A stretch of 15,279 nucleotides of DNA from JAHFJA01 sp964357385 (GCA_964357385.1 CAYHKW010000023.1:1-15279); one strand, 5' to 3'. Numbered from the stretch's first letter, positions 6,969 to 13,691 are shown. Translations and numbers: made by a program. Notes: generated by a model from the sequence alone, not told the origin.

Positions 6969-8525
6969 TTAACCATCAACAACGATTGATGGCAGTATAT
7001 GACGATACTGCAAACTTTCTGCAACATGAGAAACAGTAATAGTATCTTCTTGAGCCAAATCAGCAATCGTACGCGCAAGCTTTATAACACGATAATACGA
7101 TCGTGCTGAGAGTTGAAATTGCTGCACTGCCTTTTCAAGTAAGAGTTTCACCTCAGGTAACAATGCAATATCCCGACGCACCATTTCGCTGGTCATTTCA
7201 GCATTGGTTACCAAACCGCTATGTTTGTATCGCTGTTGTTGACGATGTCGCGCAGCTTGTACCCGACCGCGAATTGAACGGGAATCTTCGGAGGCAGTTT
7301 CATTTTGTAATTCTTGCGTTGAAACCTTTGGTACTTGTACAAACAAATCAATGCGATCCAAAAGCGGGCCAGAAATTTTCTTTTGATATTTTGAAATTAA
7401 TCCAGCCGTACAAGAACAGGTGGCAGTACTATCGCCATAATGTCCGCACGGACAAGGATTTTTTGCTGCAACCAACATACATCGAGCAGGAAAGGTAATG
7501 CTCGCTACCGCGCGACTTACCGTTACCACACCATCTTCCAGCGGTTGTCGCAATGACTCAAGAACCGACCGCGGAAATTCCGGGAATTCGTCCATAAATA
7601 ATACTCCTCGATGAGCAAGACTGATTTCACCGGGGCGCGGTACACTTCCTCCACCGACCATCGACGGCGCCGATGAACTATGGTGCGGACTGCGAAACGG
7701 ACGCTGTGTTATCATCGGCGCATCAGGAGTAATCAATCCCGCAACACTATAAAGCCGAGTAACATCAAACATTTCCTCTTCGCTCATTGCAGGTAAAATA
7801 CTAGGAAGCGCGCGGGCAAGCAAGGTTTTACCTGCACCCGGAGATCCGGACAGGATAATATTATGACCACCCGCTGCAGCAATCTCAAGTGCGCGTTTTA
7901 CATGAGATTGTCCTTGAACATGAGACATATCCGTTAGGTATGTGCTTTCTTTATTGCCATCCGCTATCGAACGAGTTACCGGTATAAGTGATGTTTTTTG
8001 TAAAATATGTTCAACTAATTGCTTTAAATGAGAGATAGCATAGATGGTCATACCATTTACCAGCGTTGCCTCTCCTGCATTGGCAGCCGGTACAAATATT
8101 TCTGAAACTCCCCGTTGTTTTGACGACCAGACGCTGGATAACACACCGCGCACGGGCCGCACACTGCCGTCCAACGCAAGCTCTCCTAGAAACACACTAT
8201 TTGATAGCGCCTCTCGAATTGCGGGAGCAATAGTAGGACCAATATCTTCGTGAGCAAGGATAATGCTCAAGGCGATGGGTATATCATAGGATGGTCCTTC
8301 TTTTTTTATATCTGCAGGAGCAAGGTTTACGGTAACCCGCCCCCGCGGAAAGGGAATGTCACTATTACGAAACGCAGCGCGCACGCGTTCACGCGATTCT
8401 TGCACAGACGTATCAGGCAATCCTACAATGATAAACAATGCCTGACCAAATCCCGCATCACACTCTACCTCCACCAACTCACTTTCGAGGCCGATCAGGG
8501 CGGTTGACCGCACGCGTGCTATCAT
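6969..8525 (-). CDS. yifB: YifB/ComM family Mg-chelatase-like AAA+ ATPase
   Basis: 518 residues from the ATG at 8525 (MIARVRSTALIGLE, the usual family start); an in-frame GTG at 8540 would add five residues. Order: Lon-protease-like ChlI domain (1-175), AAA+ module with Walker A GSPGAGKT (227-234), Walker B GVLFMDEF (307-314) and arginine-finger region LLDRIDL (388-394), then the Mg_chelatase_C helical domain (about 415-510). Cys358, 360, 370 and 372 lie in CPCGHYGDSTATCSC, a pattern typical of YifB. In Vibrio and Haemophilus, ComM is a branch-migration helicase for integrating transforming DNA, and that role is plausible here. The start overlaps the end of lspA by about 47 bases, so it is third in the dksA-lspA-yifB operon. 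Confidence 0.95.
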   Translation of the reverse strand: MIARVRSTALIGLESELVEVECDAGFGQALFIIVGLPDTSVQESRERVRAAFRNSDIPFPRGRVTVNLAPADIKKEGPSYDIPIALSIILAHEDIGPTIAPAIREALSNSVFLGELALDGSVRPVRGVLSSVWSSKQRGVSEIFVPAANAGEATLVNGMTIYAISHLKQLVEHILQKTSLIPVTRSIADGNKESTYLTDMSHVQGQSHVKRALEIAAAGGHNIILSGSPGAGKTLLARALPSILPAMSEEEMFDVTRLYSVAGLITPDAPMITQRPFRSPHHSSSAPSMVGGGSVPRPGEISLAHRGVLFMDEFPEFPRSVLESLRQPLEDGVVTVSRAVASITFPARCMLVAAKNPCPCGHYGDSTATCSCTAGLISKYQKKISGPLLDRIDLFVQVPKVSTQELQNETASEDSRSIRGRVQAARHRQQQRYKHSGLVTNAEMTSEMVRRDIALLPEVKLLLEKAVQQFQLSARSYYRVIKLARTIADLAQEDTITVSHVAESLQYRHILPSIVVDG

Positions 8526-8796
8526 AAAAATAATATACACAAATAAGTACTCCTATAACAATGATAGCATCTGCGATGTTAGTAACGAATATTCCCCCAA
8601 CAAAGATCCAATCTATGACATGTCCGTATACAACGCGCTGGATAATATTACTTGCACCGCCGCCAAGCACCAGCAAAACTCCGATAATCATCCCAATACG
8701 ATGATTATCGCGTAACAAAAATAGCGCACTTACGCACGCTATAAAAAACATTACTAATACTAGAGGGAGAGGCAACGTCGCTAAGCCCGGGTACAT
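8479..8796 (-). CDS. lspA: Lipoprotein signal peptidase (LspA)-like, N-terminally short
   Basis: LspA is the membrane aspartyl protease that cuts prolipoprotein signal peptides. This product has only 105 residues instead of about 150-170. It keeps three hydrophobic helices, GGGASNIIQRVVYGHVIDWI (45-64) and FVTNIADAIIVIG (70-82); Asp62 and Asp76 match the two catalytic aspartates. It lacks the first helix. Its start MYPGLATLPLPLVLV seems to align with the internal NxGxAF motif, with Tyr for the conserved Asn, and Asp of the GN-DR motif is Gln53. Upstream in this frame a stop comes seven codons before the ATG, inside dksA, so no extension is possible. The ATG follows the dksA stop by two bases. 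It is either a minimal variant or a decayed copy. Confidence 0.75.
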   Translation of the reverse strand: MYPGLATLPLPLVLVMFFIACVSALFLLRDNHRIGMIIGVLLVLGGGASNIIQRVVYGHVIDWIFVGGIFVTNIADAIIVIGVLICVYYFYDSTRAVNRPDRPRK

Positions 8797-8798
8797 AT

Positions 8799-9167
8799 CT
8801 ATCGCTGCAATTTTTCAGAACAGGCAATGCAATAAATCGCTTCTGGTTTAATCTTCAAACGCGCAGGAAGAATATCTTGCCCGCAATTAGCACATACCCC
8901 ATACGTACCATTATCAATGCGTTCCAAAGACTGGCGCATTTCAGCAAGACGAGCTTCGAGTTCTCGCTCTACACCAATAGTATTGATGTACTCTGCAACT
9001 TCCACTGCATTGTCTTCCTCGCTATTGCCCAAATTTTCCCATTTAGACTCAAAACCACCCTCTGCTTGAGGGTTTTCTTTTGCAAAACCACCTAATTCAC
9101 TCTCAAGACGATCCTTTTCACCAAGAATGTATACACGCATCTCTTCAATTGTTGCTTTATCTAACAT
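8799..9167 (-). CDS. DksA/TraR-family zinc-finger regulator
   Basis: 122 residues. A long N-terminal coiled coil (about 5-85) is followed by a Cys4 zinc finger, CANC at 92-95 and CIAC at 113-116, with GTYGVCANCG and PARLKIKPEAIYC as in the family. DksA-type proteins enter the RNA polymerase secondary channel and modulate initiation, often with ppGpp. The coiled-coil tip lacks a clear DxxDxA motif, so activity on the polymerase may differ; short members of this family are also found with cell-envelope genes. First gene of an operon with lspA (two-base gap) and yifB. Its promoter sits so close to the ATG that the mRNA would be nearly leaderless. Confidence 0.9.
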   Translation of the reverse strand: MLDKATIEEMRVYILGEKDRLESELGGFAKENPQAEGGFESKWENLGNSEEDNAVEVAEYINTIGVERELEARLAEMRQSLERIDNGTYGVCANCGQDILPARLKIKPEAIYCIACSEKLQR

Positions 9168-9173
9168 ACGTAC

Positions 9174-9202
9174 AGTATAGAATATAAATCTGGATATGTA
9201 TA
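9174..9202 (-). promoter_or_regulatory. dksA-lspA-yifB promoter, leaderless type
   Basis: On the minus strand TATACA (9202-9197, 4 of 6), a 17-base spacer and TATACT (9179-9174, 5 of 6). The last base of the -10 lies seven bases before the ATG at 9167, so transcription would begin at or within a base or two of the start codon. The bases before the ATG hold no Shine-Dalgarno. Confidence 0.55.
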
Positions 9203-9206
9203 ATAT

Positions 9207-9277
9207 TAAAATAAGGAGCAGTATTGCGGCCCTCCAGTAAAACTAGAGGATAAAAATTAATTTCGCTCATGCTCCTT
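9207..9277 (-). terminator. Branched hairpin with U-rich tail upstream of the dksA promoter
   Basis: Outer arms AAGGAGCA and TGCTCCTT (9213-9220 and 9270-9277) form eight pairs. Inside is a second stem, CCTC-T-AGT against ACT-G-GAGG on the minus strand, closed by TTT. Its middle U-G pair exists only on the minus strand; the plus strand has C-A. The outer stem is followed on the minus strand by ATTTTAATATT. It would end the proposed minus-strand RNA just before the -35 of dksA, or act as an attenuator if that RNA is a leader. Confidence 0.55.
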
Positions 9278-9401
9278 TTCTGTCAAAATGACCACTGTTA
9301 CCCATTAAAAATGAGTAAAAAGATGATGTCATAACGACAGGGTGCCGATCTCCGACGGGTATCGGCTGGCTTTAGATCCCCCCAATGGTTTTCCTAGGGT
9401 A

Positions 9402-9448
9402 ACATGCAATCTTCAAGGAGTAGTGAATACCCACCAAAGATTGCATGT
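9402..9448 (-). repeat. Long inverted repeat, stable hairpin in the noncoding region
   Basis: Arms ACATGCAATCTT (9402-9413) and AAGATTGCATGT (9437-9448) pair perfectly. On the minus strand three consecutive G-U pairs (9436/9414, 9435/9415, 9434/9416), then two G-C and three more pairs continue the stem to a UUCAC loop, with one bulge on each side. On the plus strand those three positions are C-A or A-C mismatches. Confidence 0.7.
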
Positions 9449-9766
9449 CGCCAAATTCCAACCTGGTTATTTCATTTTGTTTTTATTTTTGCGCAAGGAC
9501 TGTCGGTTTTGTCCTGCAAGTAAGAGGAGAAAAAAGCCAATATTGTTGCATCTATCTCGAAAGAAAAAATCGTATGATCCTCTGATTAGGTTCATGATCG
9601 GCAAAACCCTTTTTCGTGTTTTGTGTGCCGATTGATTTCATACTATTAGTGGTGTCATACCTGTTTGGCAAAGGCATAACAAATGATAAAGAACGAGGTT
9701 TTTTTGAATATTTCCACTAACAGCTCTGTTGAAATAATGATGCGTTGTAAAATAACTTACTCATTA

Positions 9767-9795
9767 ATAATACCATCAAAACACCCCTCAGTCAA
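9767..9795 (-). promoter_or_regulatory. Promoter of the candidate noncoding RNA
   Basis: TTGACT (9795-9790, 5 of 6), a 17-base spacer and TATTAT (9772-9767, 5 of 6). One of the best promoter matches in the window, yet it faces a stretch with no gene for about 600 bases. Predicted start is near 9760. Confidence 0.6.
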
Positions 9796-9932
9796 CGCTC
9801 CTGACAACATATTTTACTCTCCACTCCCATAATTATTGCTTTTCTTTTTAAAGAAAGAACGATCGATTTTATCATCTGTACACATAACTTCTGACAAGAT
9901 AGCCCATACAAAAGTTATGCACAGCCAAATGT

Positions 9933-9963
9933 AAAAAGCACCCTGTCGTAGGATGCTTTTTTA
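9933..9963 (-). terminator. pnp terminator
   Basis: On the minus strand AAAAGCATCC pairs with GGGTGCTTTT around a seven-base loop, ending in a T-run. One T-G wobble (9953/9941) would be an A-C mismatch on the plus strand, so the hairpin is shaped for pnp. It starts 22 bases after the pnp stop. Confidence 0.85.
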
Positions 9964-9984
9964 AGAAATGAAATCGCTGGGCGC

Positions 9985-12117
9985 TTATTCCTGCGCGGGA
10001 ATAACACGCTTGATGGAAAGGTTTACTCGTCCCATATCATCGATTTCAATCACTTTTACCTTCACTTCCTGCCCGATTTTCAACACATCCTCTACTTTTT
10101 CAATGCGCTGCGGAGCAATCTCAGAAATATGCACCAACCCTTCTTGACGAGGGGCAATCTCTACAAACGCTCCAAAATTCATGATTCTGGTAACTTTTCC
10201 AAGAAATACCTCCCCAACCACCACCTCTTTGGTGATACGTTTCACCCATTCAACAGCGCGAGCTGATCCTTCTTCATTGTTTGAGGTGATAAGTACGGTA
10301 CCATCCTGCTCAATATCGATCTGAACTCCAGTTTCATCAATAATCTGGTTAATCATCTTACCACCAGGACCGATAACATCACGAATTTTCTCAGGATTTA
10401 TCTTAATCGTGATGATACGCGGAGCGTACGGTGACAAATTGTCGCGTGGTGATGAAATAGCTGCCGTCATTTCGTTCAAAATACGAATTCGAGCCTCTTT
10501 TCCTTGTGTTAAGGTCAATTGTACCATCTCCATGGTAAGACCTTTTGTCTTAGTATCAAGCTGAATAGCAGTAATACCATCAGCAGTGCCGGCAATCTTG
10601 AAATCCATACCCCCTTGACCGTCTTCCAAATCCTGAAGATCGGTAAGGATGCGATAATCACCTGTATCGTTGGATGCAAGACCCATAGCAATCCCCGCAA
10701 CTGGTTTTTTGATAGGAACTCCCGCATCCATGAGAGCCAGTGTTGAGCCACATGTTGAAGCCATAGAACTTGATCCGTTTGATCCCAATACTTCAGACAC
10801 AACACGAATAGTGTACGGAAACTCTTCTTTTGAAGGCAACACAGGAACTAATGCCTTTTCTGCTAAGGCTCCATGTCCTACTTCACGACGGCCAGGACCG
10901 CGCATAGGTTTTGCTTCACCCACCGAAAATGGGGGAAAGTTATAGTGGTGCATATACCGCTTTTTCCCTACTTCTTCCATACCATCAAGCGTCTGTTCAT
11001 CACCGGGTGCGCCAAGAGTAACAATAGAAAGCACCTGTGTTTCACCACGGGAAAAGAGTCCTGAACCATGAATACGCGGTAAGACCGCAACTTCACACGA
11101 AAGATCACGAATATCAGTCAAACCACGACCATCAACACGCCATCCATCACGAATAATGGTGCGTGACACTTCTGCTTCTGCCTCAACTTCGAGGATTTTC
11201 AATGCTTTTCGTCGTTTTTCTTTGCCGACTTGTTCCACTTTGAGATATTCATCAAGCTCTCTCTTGAGCTGTACAATCAACGCTTTTCGTTCTGATTTTG
11301 TTCCTTTTGTATTGCCGCTGATATAGCGAGCAAGATGTTCTTTGAGCCAAGCATCAGTTTTTGCAATGATATCTTCAGTTAATTCATCCTCTTCCTCGTC
11401 TTCTTTCTTTTCAATCGGGCTTATCACACGCTTTGGCTGACCGATTTCATCCTGAATACCTTTGATAAAAGAGCATACAGGACCAAGGTGTTTAAGTGCA
11501 AATTGGATCGCATCATAACAAACTTGTTCAGGCACTTCTTGAGCGCCGGCTTCAATCATGATGACTTTTTCACCGGTTCCCGCGACATAAAGATCAAGAG
11601 TACTCTTTTCTCGAGCGCTGTAAGTCGTATTGATCGTCCATTCGCCATTAATCTGGCCAATGCGAATACCGCCAATAGGGCCATCCCATGGAATATTTGA
11701 AATGCTCAAAGCCGTTGATGCGGCGATCATTGCCGGTACATCGGGATCATTTTCACCATCCATCGAAAGAACAGTAAGAATCACCTGCACATCGTTTTTA
11801 ATGGAGTCATCAAATAGTGGACGAATTGCGCGGTCGATGAGACGCGAGGTCAAAATTGCCTCGTCAGTAGCGCGTCCTTCCCGCTTAATGAAGCGTGAAC
11901 TCTTGATTTTTCCTGCTGCGTAGAGCTTTTCCTCATAATCAACCATGAGAGGAAAGTAATCGATACCAGCACGTGGTTCGTTTCCGATAACTACCGTGGC
12001 AAGAACCGTCGTTTCACCATACTGGCATACGACGGCGGCGCCTGCCTGTTTTGCTAATTTTCCTGTTTCAATAACAAGCGTTCGTCCCCCTATCTCTGTT
12101 TCATAACGATGGGTCAT
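9985..12117 (-). CDS. pnp: Polyribonucleotide nucleotidyltransferase (PNPase)
   Basis: Trimeric 3'-5' phosphorolytic exoribonuclease of mRNA decay. 710 residues from the ATG at 12117; an in-frame GTG at 12159 would add 14 unconvincing residues. Order: first RNase PH domain (about 1-230, with FIKREGRATDEAILTSRLID), an all-helical linker carrying an acidic stretch EKKEDEEEDELTED (236-249), second RNase PH domain (about 320-555) with GSGLFSRGETQ and the catalytic Asp499 and Asp505 in DLEDGQGGMDFK, a KH domain with GxxG at IGPGGK (582-587), and an S1 domain (635-703, ending GRVNLSIKR). All key residues are present. It follows rpsO and the NYN gene, the classical rpsO-pnp linkage with one gene inserted. 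No Shine-Dalgarno. Confidence 0.98.
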   Translation of the reverse strand: MTHRYETEIGGRTLVIETGKLAKQAGAAVVCQYGETTVLATVVIGNEPRAGIDYFPLMVDYEEKLYAAGKIKSSRFIKREGRATDEAILTSRLIDRAIRPLFDDSIKNDVQVILTVLSMDGENDPDVPAMIAASTALSISNIPWDGPIGGIRIGQINGEWTINTTYSAREKSTLDLYVAGTGEKVIMIEAGAQEVPEQVCYDAIQFALKHLGPVCSFIKGIQDEIGQPKRVISPIEKKEDEEEDELTEDIIAKTDAWLKEHLARYISGNTKGTKSERKALIVQLKRELDEYLKVEQVGKEKRRKALKILEVEAEAEVSRTIIRDGWRVDGRGLTDIRDLSCEVAVLPRIHGSGLFSRGETQVLSIVTLGAPGDEQTLDGMEEVGKKRYMHHYNFPPFSVGEAKPMRGPGRREVGHGALAEKALVPVLPSKEEFPYTIRVVSEVLGSNGSSSMASTCGSTLALMDAGVPIKKPVAGIAMGLASNDTGDYRILTDLQDLEDGQGGMDFKIAGTADGITAIQLDTKTKGLTMEMVQLTLTQGKEARIRILNEMTAAISSPRDNLSPYAPRIITIKINPEKIRDVIGPGGKMINQIIDETGVQIDIEQDGTVLITSNNEEGSARAVEWVKRITKEVVVGEVFLGKVTRIMNFGAFVEIAPRQEGLVHISEIAPQRIEKVEDVLKIGQEVKVKVIEIDDMGRVNLSIKRVIPAQE

Positions 12118-12206
12118 AGTATTTGTGTTCTGCTGACCCGAAGATTTTAGGTTCCCCACGGTGCCTATGCACTATTGTGGAATCTACCTATCAACGGACC
12201 AGCGAA

Positions 12207-12236
12207 ATAATAATTATTGTTTAGGTACTCTCTCAA
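12207..12236 (-). promoter_or_regulatory. pnp promoter and leader
   Basis: TTGAGA (12236-12231, 5 of 6), an 18-base spacer and TATTAT (12212-12207, 5 of 6) on the minus strand. A start near 12200 would give a leader of about 80 bases containing a small GTGC/GCAC hairpin (12161-12172). In E. coli pnp is autoregulated through its leader; whether that holds here is unknown. Confidence 0.5.
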
Positions 12237-12245
12237 CACTCCTAG

Positions 12246-12273
12246 ATGGGGAGGGTTTTTACACCCTCCCCAT
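12246..12273 (-). repeat. Strong hairpin without U-tract after the NYN gene
   Basis: A perfect 10-base inverted repeat, ATGGGGAGGG and CCCTCCCCAT, with an eight-base loop. It starts five bases after the NYN stop. Neither strand has a T-run behind it, so it is not a standard intrinsic terminator. It could protect a 3' end from exonucleases or be a processing site between the NYN and pnp messages. Confidence 0.7.
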
Positions 12274-12278
12274 TGGAA

Positions 12279-12821
12279 TTATCTCGCCACGCGACGTCGT
12301 CGTGTGCCACCACTGCGTCCTTCACGCAATAGATAGGTAGGAAGATCTTCACTGAGATCAATAAAGTCGTCAACGACTTCTTTCAGTTTCAATGAAGTGG
12401 TCTCACCAAAGCCGATTACTTCAACTTGGCATCCTTTATTTTCCTGCAGGTACGTAACGAGAGGGATGTAGTCCCCATCGCCCGTAACCAACACGATAAC
12501 ATCGAGTTTGTCTGCTGATTTAATCGCATCAACGGACATACCGACGTCCCAATCACCTTTTTTTGCACCACCCGCAAAGACTTGGAGATCCTTCATGCGA
12601 AGGTCAAATCCTTGTTTGGACAATGCTTCAAAAAAACTTTGCTCTTCCTGCGTTTGTGATTTGATCACATATGCTGAAGCGCGGATGAGTTTGCGTCCAG
12701 CAATCGCTGCTTCGAGCACTTGCTGGAAATTCACGCGCGCCTTGTAAAGATTTTTTGCCGAGTGATACATATTACCAACGTCGACAAATACCCCTACTCT
12801 CTGATCTTTATGTTTAATCAT
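12279..12821 (-). CDS. NYN domain (LabA/DUF88-like) putative ribonuclease
   Basis: 180 residues, PIN-like fold. Conserved acidic positions of the NYN family are visible: Asp14 and Asn17 in GVFVDVGNMYH, Asp90 and Asp92 in KKGDWDVGMSVDAI with Asp98, and Asp115 and Asp117 in LVTGDGDYIPLV. These form the metal site of NYN/PIN nucleases. The tail REGRSGGTRRRRVAR (166-180) is strongly basic and could bind RNA. It lies between rpsO and pnp, and that position supports a role in RNA processing or decay. The ATG at 12821 has no proper Shine-Dalgarno; an AAAGGAGG 35 bases upstream is separated from it by a hairpin. The RNA target is unknown. Confidence 0.9.
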   Translation of the reverse strand: MIKHKDQRVGVFVDVGNMYHSAKNLYKARVNFQQVLEAAIAGRKLIRASAYVIKSQTQEEQSFFEALSKQGFDLRMKDLQVFAGGAKKGDWDVGMSVDAIKSADKLDVIVLVTGDGDYIPLVTYLQENKGCQVEVIGFGETTSLKLKEVVDDFIDLSEDLPTYLLREGRSGGTRRRRVAR

Positions 12822-12832
12822 ATAATGTACAT

Positions 12833-12851
12833 CTCAAAGGAATCCTTTGAG
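12833..12851 (-). repeat. Hairpin in the rpsO-NYN spacer
   Basis: CTCAAAGG and CCTTTGAG arms with a three-base loop form a perfect eight-pair stem between an AAAGGAGG sequence (12864-12857) and the NYN start. No U-run follows on the minus strand. It may be a translational spacer or RNA-processing site. Confidence 0.6.
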
Positions 12852-12875
12852 TCTCTCCTCCTTTAAAAATAACGC

Positions 12876-13211
12876 TTACTCTTCTGCAATGGCGGGCATT
12901 GGCATATCATCCATGTCCAACTCATTTTTTTCTTGCGCGAACTGTCGCTTCTTTATCTTAAGTTTCTTTGACAGCTCTTCATAGGCTTTTGCATCCTCTG
13001 AAGCAAGGTAGCGAAGGAGTCTGCGTCGTTCGCCGACTTTTTTAATAAGACCGCGGCGTGAAGAATGGTCCTTCTTGTGCATTTGCAAATGCTCTGCCAA
13101 ACGGTTGATTTCCTCAGTGAGGATTGCCGATTGGACTTGGGTCGAACCCGTGTCGCCCTTGTGAGTCGCGAATTTCGCGATCAACTTCTCTTTTGCCTTC
13201 TTGTCTAACAT
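12876..13211 (-). CDS. rpsO: Ribosomal protein bS15 with acidic C-terminal extension
   Basis: Small-subunit protein that binds 16S rRNA helices 20-22 early in assembly. The signature LAEHLQMHKKDHSSRRGLIKKVGERRRLLRYL (about 38-69) is typical. The product has 111 residues against the usual 88-89. The extra C-terminus is acidic and Met/Pro-rich (KNELDMDDMPMPAIAEE) and looks disordered. The ATG at 13211 has no Shine-Dalgarno. It heads the rpsO-NYN-pnp cluster, and a promoter candidate lies immediately upstream. Confidence 0.97.
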   Translation of the reverse strand: MLDKKAKEKLIAKFATHKGDTGSTQVQSAILTEEINRLAEHLQMHKKDHSSRRGLIKKVGERRRLLRYLASEDAKAYEELSKKLKIKKRQFAQEKNELDMDDMPMPAIAEE

Positions 13212-13222
13212 AGAGTGTGTGA

Positions 13223-13251
13223 CTTACAACGCCAGTAGTCCTTAATCTCAA
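13223..13251 (-). promoter_or_regulatory. rpsO promoter candidate, nearly leaderless
   Basis: TTGAGA (13251-13246, 5 of 6), a 17-base spacer and TGTAAG (13228-13223, 4 of 6). A start near 13216 would leave only about five bases before the ATG, which leaves no room for the S15 autoregulatory pseudoknot known in E. coli. Confidence 0.45.
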
Positions 13252-13356
13252 ACAAGCTAGTGTTCAAAAGGAAATACCGAGTCATCGTCATTTAATAATT
13301 AAAGCGATCCCATAGTACCATGAATGAAGTAAAAAGGCAAGGGAGGGTGAGAGTAA

Positions 13357-13391
13357 TAAAAAAGTGGTCACACCTATGGGTGGAACCACTA
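13357..13391 (-). terminator. Intrinsic terminator of the Gly-rich small gene
   Basis: On the minus strand AGTGGT and ACCACT enclose an inner CACC/GGTG stem with a four-base loop, followed by TTTTT. It lies 18 bases after the TAA at 13409, which supports the frame chosen for that gene. Confidence 0.88.
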
Positions 13392-13408
13392 GATTGAAAC
13401 ATTATTCT

Positions 13409-13691
13409 TTAATCTATCGCCGATCTTCCTGTTTCGTCCTCTTCATCTTCTGTATCAGCTGACACTGCCTTAAGCTCAATATTATCCATGTTGGCTTTTG
13501 GTGTGATTAAAGGAACTTGCTGTCTTCCTGAAAATGAACCACACGTAGGCTTGATACCTCCATGAGACCTCTCCACAAAAGAACCATCGCCTCCACCAGT
13601 AGAACCGCCATCTCCTACATTCTGATTCGATTCTTTTTGTCAGATCGNNNNNNNNNNCTTTCAATTTCTCAGCGATTTCCCAATCAATCAT
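13409..13691 (-). CDS. Small Gly-rich/acidic protein gene, interrupted by the sequence gap
   Basis: Not recognised. A strong ribosome binding site (GGGAGG, seven bases before) precedes an ATG at 13691 encoding MIDWEIAEKLK, then ten Ns (13648-13657) break the gene. After the gap the convincing frame runs from 13639 to the TAA at 13409. Its 76 residues include a Gly-rich stretch (VGDGGSTGGGDGSF), GGIKPTCGSFSGRQQVPLITP and an acidic tail (ADTEDEEDETGRSAID), and it stops just before a good terminator. A TGA at 13642-13640, next to the gap, blocks direct reading; an unreliable contig edge or an extra base in the A5 run can explain that. It is probably one small gene of unknown true length. A secreted or modified peptide is conceivable, with no partner genes seen. 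Confidence 0.5.
13648..13657. other. Assembly gap of ten Ns
   Basis: Ten unresolved bases. Such fixed runs often mark a gap of unknown length, so coordinates and reading frame across it should not be trusted. Confidence 0.95.

Larger units (their letters stand above)
9207..9760 (-). ncRNA. Candidate structured noncoding RNA, about 550 nt, unknown class
   Basis: The stretch 9168-9984 has no credible protein gene. On the minus strand it contains a promoter (9767-9795) and ends in a hairpin with a U-rich tail (9207-9277). Local inverted repeats between them: 9646-9652 with 9714-9720; 9597-9603 (ATCGGCA) with 9626-9632; 9496-9500 with 9511-9515; a 12-pair stem 9402-9413 with 9437-9448; GCCGAT 9344-9349 with 9361-9366; and a longer-range TGGCTTT/AAAGCCA pairing (9367-9373 with 9533-9539). 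Pairing is better on the minus strand wherever the strands differ. I found no tmRNA, RNase P, SRP or riboswitch signatures. It could be a free RNA or a leader of the dksA operon. The existence of a transcript is inference. Confidence 0.5.

Noticed and set aside
9342..9635. Plus-strand open frame of 97 codons in the noncoding region
   Set aside because: Composition is unlike a protein, there is no ribosome binding site, and it runs through the stable inverted repeats.
9207..9963. tmRNA, RNase P RNA, SRP RNA or hammerhead ribozyme
   Set aside because: No GGTTCGA-type T-loop, no GAGGAAAGTC or ACAGAA core pair, no SRP GGAAGG/AGCAGCC tip and no CUGAUGA/GAAA core on either strand.
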